64,000 nt of DNA from Acinetobacter chengduensis (GTDB taxonomy: Bacteria; Pseudomonadota; Gammaproteobacteria; Pseudomonadales; Moraxellaceae): positions 1 to 64,000 of the forward strand of contig NZ_RCHC01000020.1 in the NCBI RefSeq assembly GCF_003664645.1, given 5' to 3'. The notes beneath the pieces were generated by a model. It saw only the letters and a list, made by a program, of their open reading frames with translations, was not told the DNA's origin and searched no databases. Position numbers and translations under genes: made by a program. Of the stretch, positions 17,619 to 27,577 are shown piece by piece. The first letter of the stretch is position 1; each line of letters opens with the position of its first letter.

Positions 17619-17874
17619 GGTTGAGCATCCTTTTTCAACTGCATGCATGAGATATAACCGATCTATTTGATTAATACCATAAAGTTCTACAGATTTAATC
17701 TATCAGCTATTTCTATATTCAGCACAATTAGGCTAAAAATATGCAAGTTAATTTCTGGCAAAAATTCCATATTCTGCGACCTACAAATTTGATAAATTCT
17801 TGACGTAAGATTTATTTTTTGTTTAATTAGACATCAAGTTCCAAAAAGAAACTTATAAAAGCTAGGTATAAAAA

Positions 17875-18309
17875 ATGAATCCTAAAGAAATGACCGGACT
17901 ACAACTGTTACAAGCAATGTGTGCAGGTAAAATCCCACCAGCCAGCATTAGCGAAACCATGCCAATGCGCCCTTTTGAAGTGTCTAAAGGAAAGATTAGC
18001 TTTAAAGCCAAAGCTGACGCTCGCCATCTTAATCCGTTGGGTGGCGTGCATGGCGGTTTTGCGGCAACGGTACTTGATTCAGTTACCGGCTGTGCCATCC
18101 ACTCCTTGCTAGAAGCAGGTGTCGGTTATGGCACCATTGATCTGAATATAAAAATGTGTCGCCCGATTCCTAAAGATGTTGAACTTACTGCTATCGGCAC
18201 GGTGATTAATCTCAGTAAGAATTTAGGCATTTCTGAGGGAAAAATTATTGATGACGAAGGCAAACTTTATGCGCACGCCACAGCGACTTGTATGATTATT
18301 CGTAGATAA
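17875..18309 (+). CDS. PaaI-type hotdog thioesterase
   Basis: A 144-residue single-hotdog protein. The HxGG signature lies in GVHGGFAATVLDSVTGCA, where the conserved acidic residue (Asp) on the central helix acts in acyl-CoA hydrolysis in this family. Predicted cytosolic. The PaaI family hydrolyses phenylacetyl- or other aromatic/aliphatic acyl-CoAs; the substrate here is unknown. It is monocistronic. Confidence 0.85.
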   Translation: MNPKEMTGLQLLQAMCAGKIPPASISETMPMRPFEVSKGKISFKAKADARHLNPLGGVHGGFAATVLDSVTGCAIHSLLEAGVGYGTIDLNIKMCRPIPKDVELTAIGTVINLSKNLGISEGKIIDDEGKLYAHATATCMIIRR

Positions 18310-18363
18310 TTTTTTTTGCTCGTATGATGTATGCGAGCAAAAAACAGCTTTTTATTTTTGAGT

Positions 18364-18822
18364 TTAAATCACAGAATGTAGCGCACGGTGTAACTGAATT
18401 TCAGTTAAATCAATACGATTACTACTTTTTTGAAAACAGTAATATTTAAGCGCACCGTCCAACTCTACGCTCAGTACTTTTTGTTCAGACACAGACCAAA
18501 CTTTAGACCGATTTGAACCTGAAAGTGCACTACCCGCTAACTGAAATAAAAATAAATCATTCTGACGTTGTAACGGTAGACGACGACCATCATCTTTATG
18601 TTCAAAGCGCACATGACAAGCGTCATTAATCAACCATTTTTCACTAAACCACAATTGCAATAAGTCACCCAATTGCAGATCACGAGAACCTAATGGCCAG
18701 ACGTTAACATACGCACCCTCTACAGGTGTTTGATATTGGGTTTGATCAGCAATAATCGACAGGTAATTGTCTTGATAGAATTGGAAGTTTGAAAAAATTT
18801 GAGAAATGCTAAGCGTATTCAT
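18364..18822 (-). CDS. Conserved protein of unknown function (152 aa)
   Basis: Start at 18822 is favoured by AGGAG eight bases upstream; the open frame continues 12 codons further. The protein has no signal or membrane segment and no motif I recognise; it contains charged stretches such as EHKDDGRRLPLQR and a regular beta-like pattern in the second half. It lies alone between a thioesterase gene and tRNA-Asn. Confidence 0.7.
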   Translation of the reverse strand: MNTLSISQIFSNFQFYQDNYLSIIADQTQYQTPVEGAYVNVWPLGSRDLQLGDLLQLWFSEKWLINDACHVRFEHKDDGRRLPLQRQNDLFLFQLAGSALSGSNRSKVWSVSEQKVLSVELDGALKYYCFQKSSNRIDLTEIQLHRALHSVI

Positions 18823-19034
18823 TCGCTTTCTCCTATTTAGCCATTTTAGTGCTGGCAAGTTGGGTTTAAATCCACACTGTTTAAGCTTTCGCCCAAACGC
18901 TCTGTTGTTAAATTCAGACTATCAAGTGAATCTTGATTTTGCAAGCATGCATTTAACATTTCTATAAAATCCCATCCTTTTGCACAAATAAAGAACATAC
19001 ACATAAAATATCGCTAAAAGATGCGAATTTCTCC

Positions 19035-19062
19035 TTGACCCTCCTGTAAATGTCCTTATAAT
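19035..19062 (+). promoter_or_regulatory. Sigma-70 promoter of tRNA-Asn
   Basis: TTGACC (-35, 19035-19040) and a perfect TATAAT (-10, 19057-19062) are separated by 16 bases; the tRNA begins 12 bases later. Confidence 0.85.
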
Positions 19063-19073
19063 CGCACACAGAT

Positions 19074-19149
19074 TCTCCCATAGCTCAGTCGGTAGAGCGA
19101 CGGACTGTTAATCCGCAGGTCCCTGGTTCGAGCCCAGGTGGGAGAGCCA
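19074..19149 (+). tRNA. tRNA-Asn (anticodon GTT)
   Basis: The cloverleaf folds: acceptor TCTCCCA with TGGGAGA, D arm AGCTC.., anticodon loop CTGTTAA giving GTT, T loop TTCGAGC, discriminator G, and encoded CCA. A strong promoter precedes it and a terminator follows. No gene cluster surrounds it. Confidence 0.96.
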
Positions 19150-19157
19150 AATTTAAG

Positions 19158-19187
19158 AAAGCCCGCAGTATTAAAGCGGGCTTTTTT
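19158..19187 (+). terminator. Terminator of tRNA-Asn
   Basis: AAAGCCCGC pairs with GCGGGCTTT followed by T6. Confidence 0.9.
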
Positions 19188-19293
19188 ACGTCTCAAAAAA
19201 TTGATATTCTTTTATTACTCGCCATCATTTAGAAGTGATTCCAAGCCCATTTAGAAGCTTAAAATTTCCAAGACACACCTTCCCCATAAAAAC

Positions 19294-19325
19294 AAATAAA
19301 GCCTGACTGACGTCAGGCTTTATTT
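19294..19325 (-). terminator. Terminator of the DUF4198 gene
   Basis: A perfect 14-bp stem (19294-19307 with 19312-19325) around a TGAC loop; it ends in T-rich sequence on either strand. Confidence 0.9.
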
Positions 19326-19347
19326 AAACTTAGCATTTAGAAATCAA

Positions 19348-20181
19348 TTAATCGGTTACATTGAACGCCAATGTATATTTATAACGCTTGAGCTGATCAC
19401 CTTTTGCCGTAAATGGTTGCTGATAATCTATAGTTAAAAGATACTGCCCTTTGTCTTTAATCACAAAATTTAAATTGCCTTTATCATCAGATTTCAAAGT
19501 TTGATAAACACGATCCGCACGCTCAAAGCCATAGCTTTGTGCTAGCACAGACACGTCTACATCTTTCGCGCCCTGAGTAGCATCTACAATTTGTAACTGA
19601 ATAGGCTGATTTACTTTAAGCGCATTCGGATGACTGATAAAACGCACATCAAAACCTTCATGCACATGCTTCACAGAAACATTGGACACAGAACGACGTG
19701 AAACAAAGGTTTCTATAATCTCCTGAGTTTCCACAGTTTTAACTTTGGTATTTTTTTTCAAATCAGATTGATAGGCCACGTTCGCTTTCAATGGCTTAGT
19801 TTCATCTCGCTTTGCATGAATGAGCGCTTTCCACTGCCCATCAACCAAAGCAAAGCGCGACACAGAACCTTGTTTTAAACCACGAATGCGATAAGTACCA
19901 TCTTGCTTATTTTCCAAGCTAAAACTACTCAGCGTTTGAGTTTTGGCCCAAGCATCATCTGCAATTTCAATTTTTTCACCCGCAGGTGTGTGATAGTGGA
20001 ATTTAAAATTTTTAATCGCGATTTCAGACACGAAAGGATTATCATAAAAACCAGAAACTACTGCACTATGATTATTAAACGTCTGATAATTTAAAGGGGC
20101 GATATAAGGATAGTGAGCAAAACTCGCTGTAGTGAATAAGCCCAATGACAATAGTGCCCAAGGTTTCAAAAAAACATGCAT
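19348..20181 (-). CDS. DUF4198-domain periplasmic protein
   Basis: A 277-residue secreted protein. The Sec signal ends about residue 22 (SFA-HYPYIAP), leaving a His right at the mature N-terminus, and DUF4198/NikM-like beta domains follow. Members bind metal or support nickel/cobalt/iron uptake. A Fur-box-like palindrome lies at 20239-20260, before the start, so iron-repressed expression is likely. It is not next to a TonB receptor here. The metal itself is unproven. Confidence 0.82.
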   Translation of the reverse strand: MHVFLKPWALLSLGLFTTASFAHYPYIAPLNYQTFNNHSAVVSGFYDNPFVSEIAIKNFKFHYHTPAGEKIEIADDAWAKTQTLSSFSLENKQDGTYRIRGLKQGSVSRFALVDGQWKALIHAKRDETKPLKANVAYQSDLKKNTKVKTVETQEIIETFVSRRSVSNVSVKHVHEGFDVRFISHPNALKVNQPIQLQIVDATQGAKDVDVSVLAQSYGFERADRVYQTLKSDDKGNLNFVIKDKGQYLLTIDYQQPFTAKGDQLKRYKYTLAFNVTD

Positions 20182-20238
20182 AATAATTTAAATCATCAAT
20201 TAATCATGGTGCTATATTAAAAACCACTGACCTAATTG

Positions 20239-20260
20239 TAAATGATTATCAATTTTATTT
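20239..20260 (-). promoter_or_regulatory. Fur box before the DUF4198 gene
   Basis: On the minus strand the core TTGATAATCATTT closely matches the central part of the Fur consensus GATAATGATAATCATTATC. It lies about 60 bases upstream of the start. Confidence 0.6.
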
Positions 20261-20273
20261 ATTGTATTGGTAT

Positions 20274-20303
20274 AAAAAATCCCCCATTTATGGAGGATTT
20301 TTT
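20274..20303 (-). terminator. Terminator of miaE
   Basis: AAAAAATCCCCC (20274-20285) pairs with GGAGGATTTTTT (20292-20303) with one mismatch; it functions leftward after miaE. Confidence 0.85.
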
Positions 20304-20307
20304 CAAA

Positions 20308-20961
20308 TTAAGCAACCTGAACAGGCACACCACTATGGAAACGGAATAACTCATCAGGTGAACTAATCAAATTCTTCTCTACTTCACGAATATGATCAAT
20401 GCGCTCCTGAATATCCTCTTTCGGATTTTTTAGCTTAGATGTTGTTGCCACATCCATTGCAAGCGACAGATAGTCCTCATAATGGCGTGATTCAGACTTA
20501 AGTAAATAACGGTAGTAACGACCCAACTCATCATCAACACGCGGTGCAAGCGCATAGAAGCGCTCACATGAGCGTGCTTCTACAAAAGCACCAATCACCA
20601 AAATATCAATTAAAGCTTCAGGTTCATAAGTACGTACTTCTTTACGCAAACCACCCGCATAACGCCCTGCACTAATCGCCGTCCACTCTTGACCACGTTT
20701 TGCCATCAACTCAAGCACTTGTTCATAATGGAGCATTTCTTCACGCACCAATTGCGCTAGTTTAATCTGTAAATCTGAGAAAAAACTATAGCGGAACATC
20801 AAATTCATTGCAGTACTTGCCGCTTTTTTCTCACAATTTGCATGATCCTGCATCAGGATATCCAAATTATCTACCGCCATATCCAACCATGCAGTTGGCG
20901 TTTCACAGCCCAAGAAGCCAATGACTGGCTTCATGAGTTCTTCATAATTAATATTCGACAT
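20308..20961 (-). CDS. miaE: tRNA-(ms2io6A)-hydroxylase MiaE
   Basis: A di-iron monooxygenase that hydroxylates the isopentenyl side chain of ms2i6A37 in tRNAs reading U-starting codons. The 217-residue protein is all-helical, with ferritin-like iron ligands in LVREEMLHYEQV and ARSCERFY and a further SRHYEDY segment. pdxJ lies 16 bases upstream, so it is the tail of the pdxJ-recO-era transcript. Confidence 0.9.
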   Translation of the reverse strand: MSNINYEELMKPVIGFLGCETPTAWLDMAVDNLDILMQDHANCEKKAASTAMNLMFRYSFFSDLQIKLAQLVREEMLHYEQVLELMAKRGQEWTAISAGRYAGGLRKEVRTYEPEALIDILVIGAFVEARSCERFYALAPRVDDELGRYYRYLLKSESRHYEDYLSLAMDVATTSKLKNPKEDIQERIDHIREVEKNLISSPDELFRFHSGVPVQVA

Positions 20962-20977
20962 TATCTTTACTATTTAA

Positions 20978-21703
20978 TTAACGGGCAGCTTTAATCACAG
21001 CTTTCATTTGTTGTACAGCTTGTGCCAAACCTACAAATACAGCATCTGCAATGATTGAGTGGCCAATATTTAGTTCGTGAATTTGTGGGATTTTCGCAAT
21101 TGGCGTAACATTATCAAGGTTTAAACCATGTCCAGCATTTACAATTAAACCCTGAGATGCTGCATATTCAGCACCCTTCACAATACGCTCTAATTCATGT
21201 TGCTGTGCTTCTGCAGTTTGCGCATCAGCATAAGCACCCGTGTGCAATTCAATGGTAGGCGCGCCACATGCAACAGCTGCATCAATTTGTGCAAAATCAG
21301 CATCAATAAATAATGACACTTCACAGCCGATTGCAGCTAATTCTTGAGTTGCTTTTTTCACATCTTCGAAATGCCCAACTACATCTAAACCGCCTTCAGT
21401 GGTTACTTCTTGGCGTTTTTCAGGCACAAAACAAACATGATGAGGCTTGATTTCCTTCGCAAAGGCAACCATTTCATCGGTTACTGCCATTTCCAAATTC
21501 ATGTGTGTTTTTAATACAGGACGCATACGCCGAACATCATCATCTTGAATATGACGACGGTCTTCACGCAAATGCAAGGTAATACCTTCTGCACCTGCTT
21601 GCTCGCAAATCAGCGCCGCATTTACAGGATCTGGGTAAGTGGTGCCACGTGCTTGTCTTAAAGTCGCGACATGGTCAATATTTACACCAAGTAATGCAGC
21701 CAT
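20978..21703 (-). CDS. pdxJ: Pyridoxine 5'-phosphate synthase
   Basis: Condenses 3-amino-1-hydroxyacetone phosphate with deoxyxylulose 5-phosphate to form vitamin B6. The 241 residues form a TIM barrel, with the opening [17 protein letters not shown] and the [23 protein letters not shown] segment. This is the usual recO-pdxJ order. Confidence 0.97.
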   Translation of the reverse strand: MAALLGVNIDHVATLRQARGTTYPDPVNAALICEQAGAEGITLHLREDRRHIQDDDVRRMRPVLKTHMNLEMAVTDEMVAFAKEIKPHHVCFVPEKRQEVTTEGGLDVVGHFEDVKKATQELAAIGCEVSLFIDADFAQIDAAVACGAPTIELHTGAYADAQTAEAQQHELERIVKGAEYAASQGLIVNAGHGLNLDNVTPIAKIPQIHELNIGHSIIADAVFVGLAQAVQQMKAVIKAAR

Positions 21704-21717
21704 AATATTTTCCTAAA

Positions 21718-22428
21718 TTACGCTTTCGTTTGAGAATTCTGTATCCAAAGCTGACGACTTTTTAAAGGTCGATCGCCCAACAAAGAGCTAATCATTTGTC
21801 GGTAAAGCTTAGAGAGTAATTGTAACTGTTCTGGATTAAAATCCATACCCTTTTCATAATCACACATAGACAGGATCTGCTGTCCACTCAATGTGGCACG
21901 ACTAGCCTGCACAACAGGCATAAAGCCCGCATTTAGCTGAAATTGATAATGTTGTAGTAGCTGAATATCGGCCTGCGATGCATCAACAGAAAAGTCTAAG
22001 GGATAGCCTAATTCTTCAATCAGTTCATGTTCGAACTTTCTTAAAATTTGTCTTAAAAACTCATGTGGAGTTGCATGCTGAGCCATCTTTTGCAGATGTC
22101 CAAGCGTTTCAGCATATTGCAAAAATGTTTGAGGCATTTCTACTTCTAATGGGCAAAGCCGTAGCAAAATTTCATTGAGATAGAAACCCGCAAAAAATGC
22201 ATCACCAAAAAAGAAAATCGGCTGATTTATAATTTCTAATTTTGTAAAATTTTTTAGATCAGATTTACCAGAAGCTTGTAGTGCTATTGGTTGATATTGA
22301 GGTGGTGGCGTTTGCCTAAGAATACCATCGACACGACCGTGCTCTTGTGTAAATAAATGCACAATATGACTACGTTCACGGTATTTTCTATGATGGATGA
22401 GATAACCATGCAAAATTTCATTACGCAT
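21718..22428 (-). CDS. recO: DNA repair protein RecO
   Basis: Helps load RecA onto SSB-coated single-stranded DNA in RecFOR repair. 236 residues; an N-terminal OB-fold (GYLIHHRKYRERSHIVHLFT, then the HGRVDGILR turn) and a helical C-terminal half. The Zn-binding Cys cluster of some RecO proteins is absent. The gene lies between a small lipoprotein gene and pdxJ. Confidence 0.93.
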   Translation of the reverse strand: MRNEILHGYLIHHRKYRERSHIVHLFTQEHGRVDGILRQTPPPQYQPIALQASGKSDLKNFTKLEIINQPIFFFGDAFFAGFYLNEILLRLCPLEVEMPQTFLQYAETLGHLQKMAQHATPHEFLRQILRKFEHELIEELGYPLDFSVDASQADIQLLQHYQFQLNAGFMPVVQASRATLSGQQILSMCDYEKGMDFNPEQLQLLSKLYRQMISSLLGDRPLKSRQLWIQNSQTKA

Positions 22429-22439
22429 GATTCAGGCAA

Positions 22440-22643
22440 TTAATCCTTAGTCTTTTTGTCTTGTTCTTCGTTGCTGTCTTCTTCGCCATCTGGAATGATC
22501 GCCCCAACCACAGCAGCAGTACCTTTCACCACGCCTTTGGTTGTTTTGTATGCCACTTTAACAGGAACAGTCACAATTTTAGTAATACATCCTTGTAGTA
22601 AAAAAACACTTGCTACAATTAATACAACTTTTACCATGACCAT
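22440..22643 (-). CDS. Small lipoprotein of unknown function
   Basis: A 67-residue protein. The N-terminal signal (residues 1-18) ends in a lipobox, LLQGC with Cys19, then a Lys/Val-rich stretch (KIVTVPVKVAYKTTKGVVKG) and a strongly acidic/basic tail (DGEEDSNEEQDKKTKD). It belongs to a small lipoprotein type seen in Acinetobacter. It lies between era and recO in the same transcript. Function unknown. Confidence 0.75.
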   Translation of the reverse strand: MVMVKVVLIVASVFLLQGCITKIVTVPVKVAYKTTKGVVKGTAAVVGAIIPDGEEDSNEEQDKKTKD

Positions 22644-22662
22644 TCCTTTTAAAGTTTAAACT

Positions 22663-23691
22663 TTAGATATCGCTATATCCCAAGCTTTTTAATGCGCGTT
22701 CATCATCAGACCAACCGCCTTTCACTTTAACCCAAAGTGTAAGCATGATCTTTTGCTCGAACATTTTTTCCATGTCCACACGTGCATCCATACCAATTTT
22801 TTTCAATTTCGCGCCTTTTTCACCAATTACAATGGCTTTTTGACCAGCACGATCAACAAAAATGGTCGCATCAATATAAGTACATGCCGCTTTTGGACGA
22901 CCTGTCTTAGGATTAATCGTTGCTTCTTCAGTTTTAAATGATTCAATTTGAACTGTTAAATCATAAGGAAGCTCTTCACCCAATTGACGCATGATCTTTT
23001 CACGGATCACTTCAGATGCAAGGAAGCGTTCTGAACGATCTGTAATTTGATCCATTGAATACAATGGTGGTTGGAATGGCAAATACTTTTCAATCGTGTC
23101 ACGAAGATGATCTAAATTTGCACCACGTAATGCAGATACAGGAACGATTTCTGCAAAATTCATGAGTTTTGCACGTTCTTGAATCAATGGTAACGCGTGG
23201 TTCTTATTTTCCAATGTATCAATTTTATTGATCACTAAAAGCACAGGCATATCTGCATTTTTAAGCTTTTCCAAAACTAAGTCATCGTTTTGAGTCCACT
23301 TATCTGCATCAATAACAAATAAAACCAAATTAACGTCACGAAGTGCAGAATGTGCTGCACGGTTCATCATTTTATTGATGGCGCGAACTTCTTTTTTATG
23401 CATCCCTGGTGTATCAACAAATACAGCCTGAGATTTTTCACGCGTATCAATACCAACGATCTTATGACGTGTAGTTTGTGGCTTGCGTGAAGTAATAGAC
23501 AATTTTTGACCCAAAATATGGTTCATTAATGTCGATTTACCTACGTTTGGACGACCAACAATCGCCACAAAACCACTTTTGAAGTCTGATGGAATTTCAG
23601 TACCTTGAGCACTGAAAAACTGGCTAATTAAATCGTTACTGTCGCTTTGCGACTCGTGATCAGCATCAACGTGATCGGAATGAGTAGTCAT
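22663..23691 (-). CDS. era: GTPase Era
   Basis: Essential GTPase that chaperones 16S rRNA maturation. G1 GRPNVGKS is at residues 46-53, G3 DTPGMH and G4 NKID follow, and a C-terminal KH domain binds rRNA (about 250-342). At 342 residues it is about 40 longer than E. coli Era; the extra is an acidic His/Asp/Ser-rich N-terminus. The start overlaps the rnc stop by one base (TAATG). Confidence 0.96.
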   Translation of the reverse strand: MTTHSDHVDADHESQSDSNDLISQFFSAQGTEIPSDFKSGFVAIVGRPNVGKSTLMNHILGQKLSITSRKPQTTRHKIVGIDTREKSQAVFVDTPGMHKKEVRAINKMMNRAAHSALRDVNLVLFVIDADKWTQNDDLVLEKLKNADMPVLLVINKIDTLENKNHALPLIQERAKLMNFAEIVPVSALRGANLDHLRDTIEKYLPFQPPLYSMDQITDRSERFLASEVIREKIMRQLGEELPYDLTVQIESFKTEEATINPKTGRPKAACTYIDATIFVDRAGQKAIVIGEKGAKLKKIGMDARVDMEKMFEQKIMLTLWVKVKGGWSDDERALKSLGYSDI

Positions 23692-24389
23692 TAAGACTTT
23701 TGCTCCAAAATTTTTAAAATATCAGCCGCCACTGCTTGTTCAGCGAAACGGCGACTTGATCCTTCACCATATTGCACAGCAATACCTTCAACAATACATT
23801 CCACTTTGAAATGCTGATTTGGGGCATCACCTTGAATATCAATGACATCGTAAACCGGGAGAGGCTTTTTACGTGCTTGTAAATATTCTTGCAATCGCGA
23901 TTTAGGGTCCTTCAATTGATCTGTCGGTTCAATGTGGTCTAAATAAGGTACATACCATTTCAGCACAATTGGCTCTAAAACCTTCAGGTCTTGGCAATCT
24001 ACATAGATTGCACCAATAATCGCTTCTACTGTATCTGCCAGTATAGACTCACGATGATGACCGCCAGATTTCAACTCACCCGTACTTAAAATTAAGTTTT
24101 GGCTGAGTTTTAAATCATTAGCAATTTTACCGAGTGCTTCCTGACGTACAAGCGTTGCACGCATACGCGTTAAACGGCCTTCATTTTCATCAGGATAAGC
24201 ATGGTATAGATAATTGGCAATTATCATACCCAACAATGAATCGCCTAGATATTCTAAGCGCTCATAGTTGTATTTGTGGCTCACCGATCGGTGGGTCAAC
24301 GCCAGTTTCAGCAACTCAGGCTGTTTAAACTGATAACCGATTCGACTCGCTAAACGGGCCTCATTTAGCTTGGACTGAGCTTTGATCAA
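23691..24389 (-). CDS. rnc: Ribonuclease III
   Basis: Double-strand-specific endonuclease for rRNA and mRNA processing. The catalytic motif ERLEYLGDSLLG (residues 43-54, with Glu46 and Asp50) is intact, followed by a C-terminal dsRNA-binding domain (about 160-230). The start ATG lies within the end of the DUF4845 gene, an overlap of 29 bases; no better downstream start exists. Same operon order as in Pseudomonas. Confidence 0.96.
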   Translation of the reverse strand: MIKAQSKLNEARLASRIGYQFKQPELLKLALTHRSVSHKYNYERLEYLGDSLLGMIIANYLYHAYPDENEGRLTRMRATLVRQEALGKIANDLKLSQNLILSTGELKSGGHHRESILADTVEAIIGAIYVDCQDLKVLEPIVLKWYVPYLDHIEPTDQLKDPKSRLQEYLQARKKPLPVYDVIDIQGDAPNQHFKVECIVEGIAVQYGEGSSRRFAEQAVAADILKILEQKS

Positions 24390-24732
24390 AACGTTTCTCG
24401 AACTTTAACACAATATCTATATTCAATAAGAATGGCTTTCTTATCTCATAATCTTTATTTACTTGAATACCACTTACATTTGTGACTTGAGCAATATCTG
24501 CAAACTTAACATCACTGACATTGTTCATTGATAATCGACGATCCATCTCTTGAACAAATTTTGCGGGTGTCATATTTTTTTGCCCATTCAACAACTGCTC
24601 TTCGATTTGATTATTAATCAATCGATCATCTAAATATGGTCCCCAAACAGCAACTGCAATCTTGATGATAAATGCAATACCTATGACTGCAAATAGAATT
24701 GCAATATATGACGCCCCTTTTTGATGTCGCAT
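24361..24732 (-). CDS. DUF4845 family protein
   Basis: A 123-residue protein with one N-terminal membrane helix (about residues 7-29, GASYIAILFAVIGIAFIIKI) and a soluble domain, typical of DUF4845. This family sits between lepB and rnc in Pseudomonas and relatives. It shares 29 bases with rnc. No biochemical role is known to me. Confidence 0.88.
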   Translation of the reverse strand: MRHQKGASYIAILFAVIGIAFIIKIAVAVWGPYLDDRLINNQIEEQLLNGQKNMTPAKFVQEMDRRLSMNNVSDVKFADIAQVTNVSGIQVNKDYEIRKPFLLNIDIVLKFEKRFDQSSVQAK

Positions 24733-24753
24733 TTTTATTTTCCTAATGACATA

Positions 24754-25581
24754 TTAATCGATCACACCATTTCGACCAAATGATGGGATTTTAAAGCCAG
24801 GCTCTTTATGCATCCATTTATAGAACGCACGGCCCGTTAAGTTTTCTTCAGGTACAAAGCCCCAAAAACGACTGTCAGCACTTTGATCGCGATTATCCCC
24901 CATCGCAAAGTAATGACCTTCTGGCACTTTCACTTCCCAATATAAACCATTTTCATTGGCATACTTACCATTTTCAACATAGTTGATAAACGGCGCTTGA
25001 CGTGCAACATTTACACCTTCAAGCTCACGCATGGTAAACGTATGTTTACCCAAAGTTTCTTTATGATAAATCGCTGTTGGCGTATCTAAACTATCTTTTT
25101 CACGGCTAAATTCAGTCGGAACTTTTGCAACTTTTTGGCCATTAATAATGAGCTGACCATGATCATATACAATATGATCGCCTGGTAAGCCTACAACACG
25201 CTTAATATAGCTGATCGTAGGTTGTGGTGGATAACGGAATACCACCACATCGCCACGCTCTGGCTCACCCACGTTAATAATTTTCTTATTCACGATCGGC
25301 AAACGTACGCCATACTCAAACTTGTTTACCAAAATAAAATCACCCGTTTCTAAGGTCGGTACCATAGAATCCGATGGGATATTAAACGGCTCATACAAAA
25401 ATGAACGCAAGATGAGTACAACGGCTAATACAGGCCAAAAATCATAAGCCCATGTAATGATGACATTTTCATTACCCTTGCCCTTGGTTTGTCTTTGCTT
25501 CCAAACCAGTTTATCTAGTAGCCACACCAAGAAGAAAATGAGTGTAACTGGTACAAGGATTAAATTAAAATCAAAATCCAT
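24754..25581 (-). CDS. lepB: Signal peptidase I
   Basis: Inner-membrane Ser/Lys protease that removes Sec and Tat signal peptides. The 275-residue protein has two N-terminal membrane segments, catalytic Ser about residue 72 in NIPSDSMVPTL, catalytic Lys about 127 in YIKRVVGLPGD, and the GDNRDQSADSRFWG box. lepA lies 23 bases upstream in the same operon. Confidence 0.97.
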   Translation of the reverse strand: MDFDFNLILVPVTLIFFLVWLLDKLVWKQRQTKGKGNENVIITWAYDFWPVLAVVLILRSFLYEPFNIPSDSMVPTLETGDFILVNKFEYGVRLPIVNKKIINVGEPERGDVVVFRYPPQPTISYIKRVVGLPGDHIVYDHGQLIINGQKVAKVPTEFSREKDSLDTPTAIYHKETLGKHTFTMRELEGVNVARQAPFINYVENGKYANENGLYWEVKVPEGHYFAMGDNRDQSADSRFWGFVPEENLTGRAFYKWMHKEPGFKIPSFGRNGVID

Positions 25582-25604
25582 GAGCTAAATGACCTCTGTC
25601 TTTA

Positions 25605-27422
25605 TTATCTTTCTACTTTCAATACTGCAAGGAACGCTTCTTGTGGGATTTCAACGCTACCCACTTGTTTCATACGTTTCTTACCTTCTTTCTGCTTCGA
25701 TAAAAGCTTTTTCTTACGTGATACGTCGCCGCCATAACATTTCGCCAATACGTTTTTACGCATTGCTTTCACTGTCGAGCGGGCAATGATTTGAGCACCA
25801 ATGGCAGCTTGGATTGCCACATCAAACATTTGACGTGGAATCAAGTCTTTCATTTTCTCGACCAATGCAATACCACGATGACGTGCATCTTGACGATGGC
25901 AAATCATTGCTAAAGCATCTACCTTGTCACCATTAATTAACACATCAACCTTAACCAAAGATGAAGACTCGAAACGAACAAAGTTATAATCGAGTGATGC
26001 AAAACCACGTGAGCATGACTTCAACTTATCAAAGAAGTCCATGACCACTTCAGCCATCGGAATTTCAAAGGTAATGGACACTTGGTTAGCCATAAACTTC
26101 ATATCTTTTTGCACACCACGGCGCTCTACACATAGTGTCATCACATTCCCCAAGTACTCTTGTGGAACTAAAATATGACATTCTGCAATTGGTTCACGTA
26201 GGTCTTCTACAGTTGAGCCATCTGGCATTTTAGATGGGCTATCAATGTAAATAGTTTGACCATTTTTCATTACCGCTTCATAAATTACCGTTGGCGCTGA
26301 AGAAATCAGATCCAAATCGTACTCACGCTCTAAACGCTCTTGTACGATTTCCATGTGCAACATACCTAAGAAGCCACAACGGAAACCAAAACCTAAAGCA
26401 TCTGAGCTTTCTGGTTCAAAAAACAACGCAGAGTCGTTAATTTGTAGCTTATGCAAAGCTTCACGGAACGGTTCAAATTCGCTTGCATCAATTGGGAATA
26501 ATCCTGCATAAACCTGCGGTTTAACCTTTTTGAAACCTGGCAAAATTTCAACATCTGGTGTGCTTGCTAAAGTGATCGTATCACCTACTGGTGCACCAAA
26601 AATGTCTTTAATACCTGCAATGACGAAACCAACTTCACCCGCTTCTAGAATGTCAGTTTCTGTATGCTTCGGATTAAATACACCTACAGACGTAATAATG
26701 TGCGTTTGGCCTGTTGATTTCATCAACATTTTGTCGCCTTTACGCACACGACCTTCTTTAATTCGTACCAGCGATACCACACCTAAGTAGTTATCAAACC
26801 AAGAGTCAATGATCAATGCTTGTAATGGTGCATTGCGATTACCCTGAGGCGCAGGAATGACATCAACCAGTCGTTCAAGAACGCCTTCAATACCTAAACC
26901 AGTTTTCGCTGAACATGTAGGTGCATCTGTTGCTTCTACACCAATAATATCTTCAATTTCTTGAATTACGCGCTCAGGCTCTGCCTGTGGTAAATCAATT
27001 TTATTTAATACTGGAAGAACTTCCAACCCTTGCTCAATTGCGGTATAGCAGTTTGCTACTGACTGTGCTTCTACGCCTTGTGCTGCATCTACAACCAACA
27101 ATGCACCTTCACACGCCGCAAGAGAACGTGAAACTTCATACGAGAAATCCACGTGCCCCGGTGTGTCAATAAAGTTCAGCTGGTATTCTTCGCCATTTGG
27201 GTGCGTGTAGTACAAGGTAACTGAGGCTGCTTTAATGGTAATACCACGCTCACGCTCAAGCTCCATAGAATCGAGCACTTGCGCTTGCATTTCTCGATCT
27301 TGTAAACCGCCACAAGTTTGAATAAACCGATCGGCAAGTGTCGACTTACCATGGTCGATATGCGCAATAATCGAGAAGTTACGAATGTTTTTAATATCAA
27401 CAGATTTTTTAGCTTGCGCCAT
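25605..27422 (-). CDS. lepA: Elongation factor 4 (LepA)
   Basis: Ribosome-associated GTPase. 605 residues; P-loop HIDHGKST at 21-28, then [12 protein letters not shown], the GTPase NKIDLP, EF-G-like domains II and V, and the Lys-rich LepA C-terminal domain ending [20 protein letters not shown]. It is the first gene of lepA-lepB-DUF4845-rnc-era, and mucD lies further upstream, as in Pseudomonas. Confidence 0.97.
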   Translation of the reverse strand: MAQAKKSVDIKNIRNFSIIAHIDHGKSTLADRFIQTCGGLQDREMQAQVLDSMELERERGITIKAASVTLYYTHPNGEEYQLNFIDTPGHVDFSYEVSRSLAACEGALLVVDAAQGVEAQSVANCYTAIEQGLEVLPVLNKIDLPQAEPERVIQEIEDIIGVEATDAPTCSAKTGLGIEGVLERLVDVIPAPQGNRNAPLQALIIDSWFDNYLGVVSLVRIKEGRVRKGDKMLMKSTGQTHIITSVGVFNPKHTETDILEAGEVGFVIAGIKDIFGAPVGDTITLASTPDVEILPGFKKVKPQVYAGLFPIDASEFEPFREALHKLQINDSALFFEPESSDALGFGFRCGFLGMLHMEIVQERLEREYDLDLISSAPTVIYEAVMKNGQTIYIDSPSKMPDGSTVEDLREPIAECHILVPQEYLGNVMTLCVERRGVQKDMKFMANQVSITFEIPMAEVVMDFFDKLKSCSRGFASLDYNFVRFESSSLVKVDVLINGDKVDALAMICHRQDARHRGIALVEKMKDLIPRQMFDVAIQAAIGAQIIARSTVKAMRKNVLAKCYGGDVSRKKKLLSKQKEGKKRMKQVGSVEIPQEAFLAVLKVER

Positions 27423-27448
27423 GGGCTACCTTGAACAAAATAAAACGC

Positions 27449-27470
27449 TATGCATTAAATCTCATGCATA
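27449..27470 (-). other. Palindrome upstream of lepA
   Basis: TATGCAT (27449-27455) and ATGCATA (27464-27470) form an inverted repeat about 27-48 bases before lepA. It is short and AT-rich, so it may be incidental or a weak regulatory site. Confidence 0.3.
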
Positions 27471-27577
27471 ACAAAAGCCGAATAGAAATTGCCGTGGATT
27501 ATAGCAGATGGTTTTTTTAAAGTATCGAAAATAATGAACTCGTTTGCGTGCATTCATCATGACGCTAAAGTCTAAAC

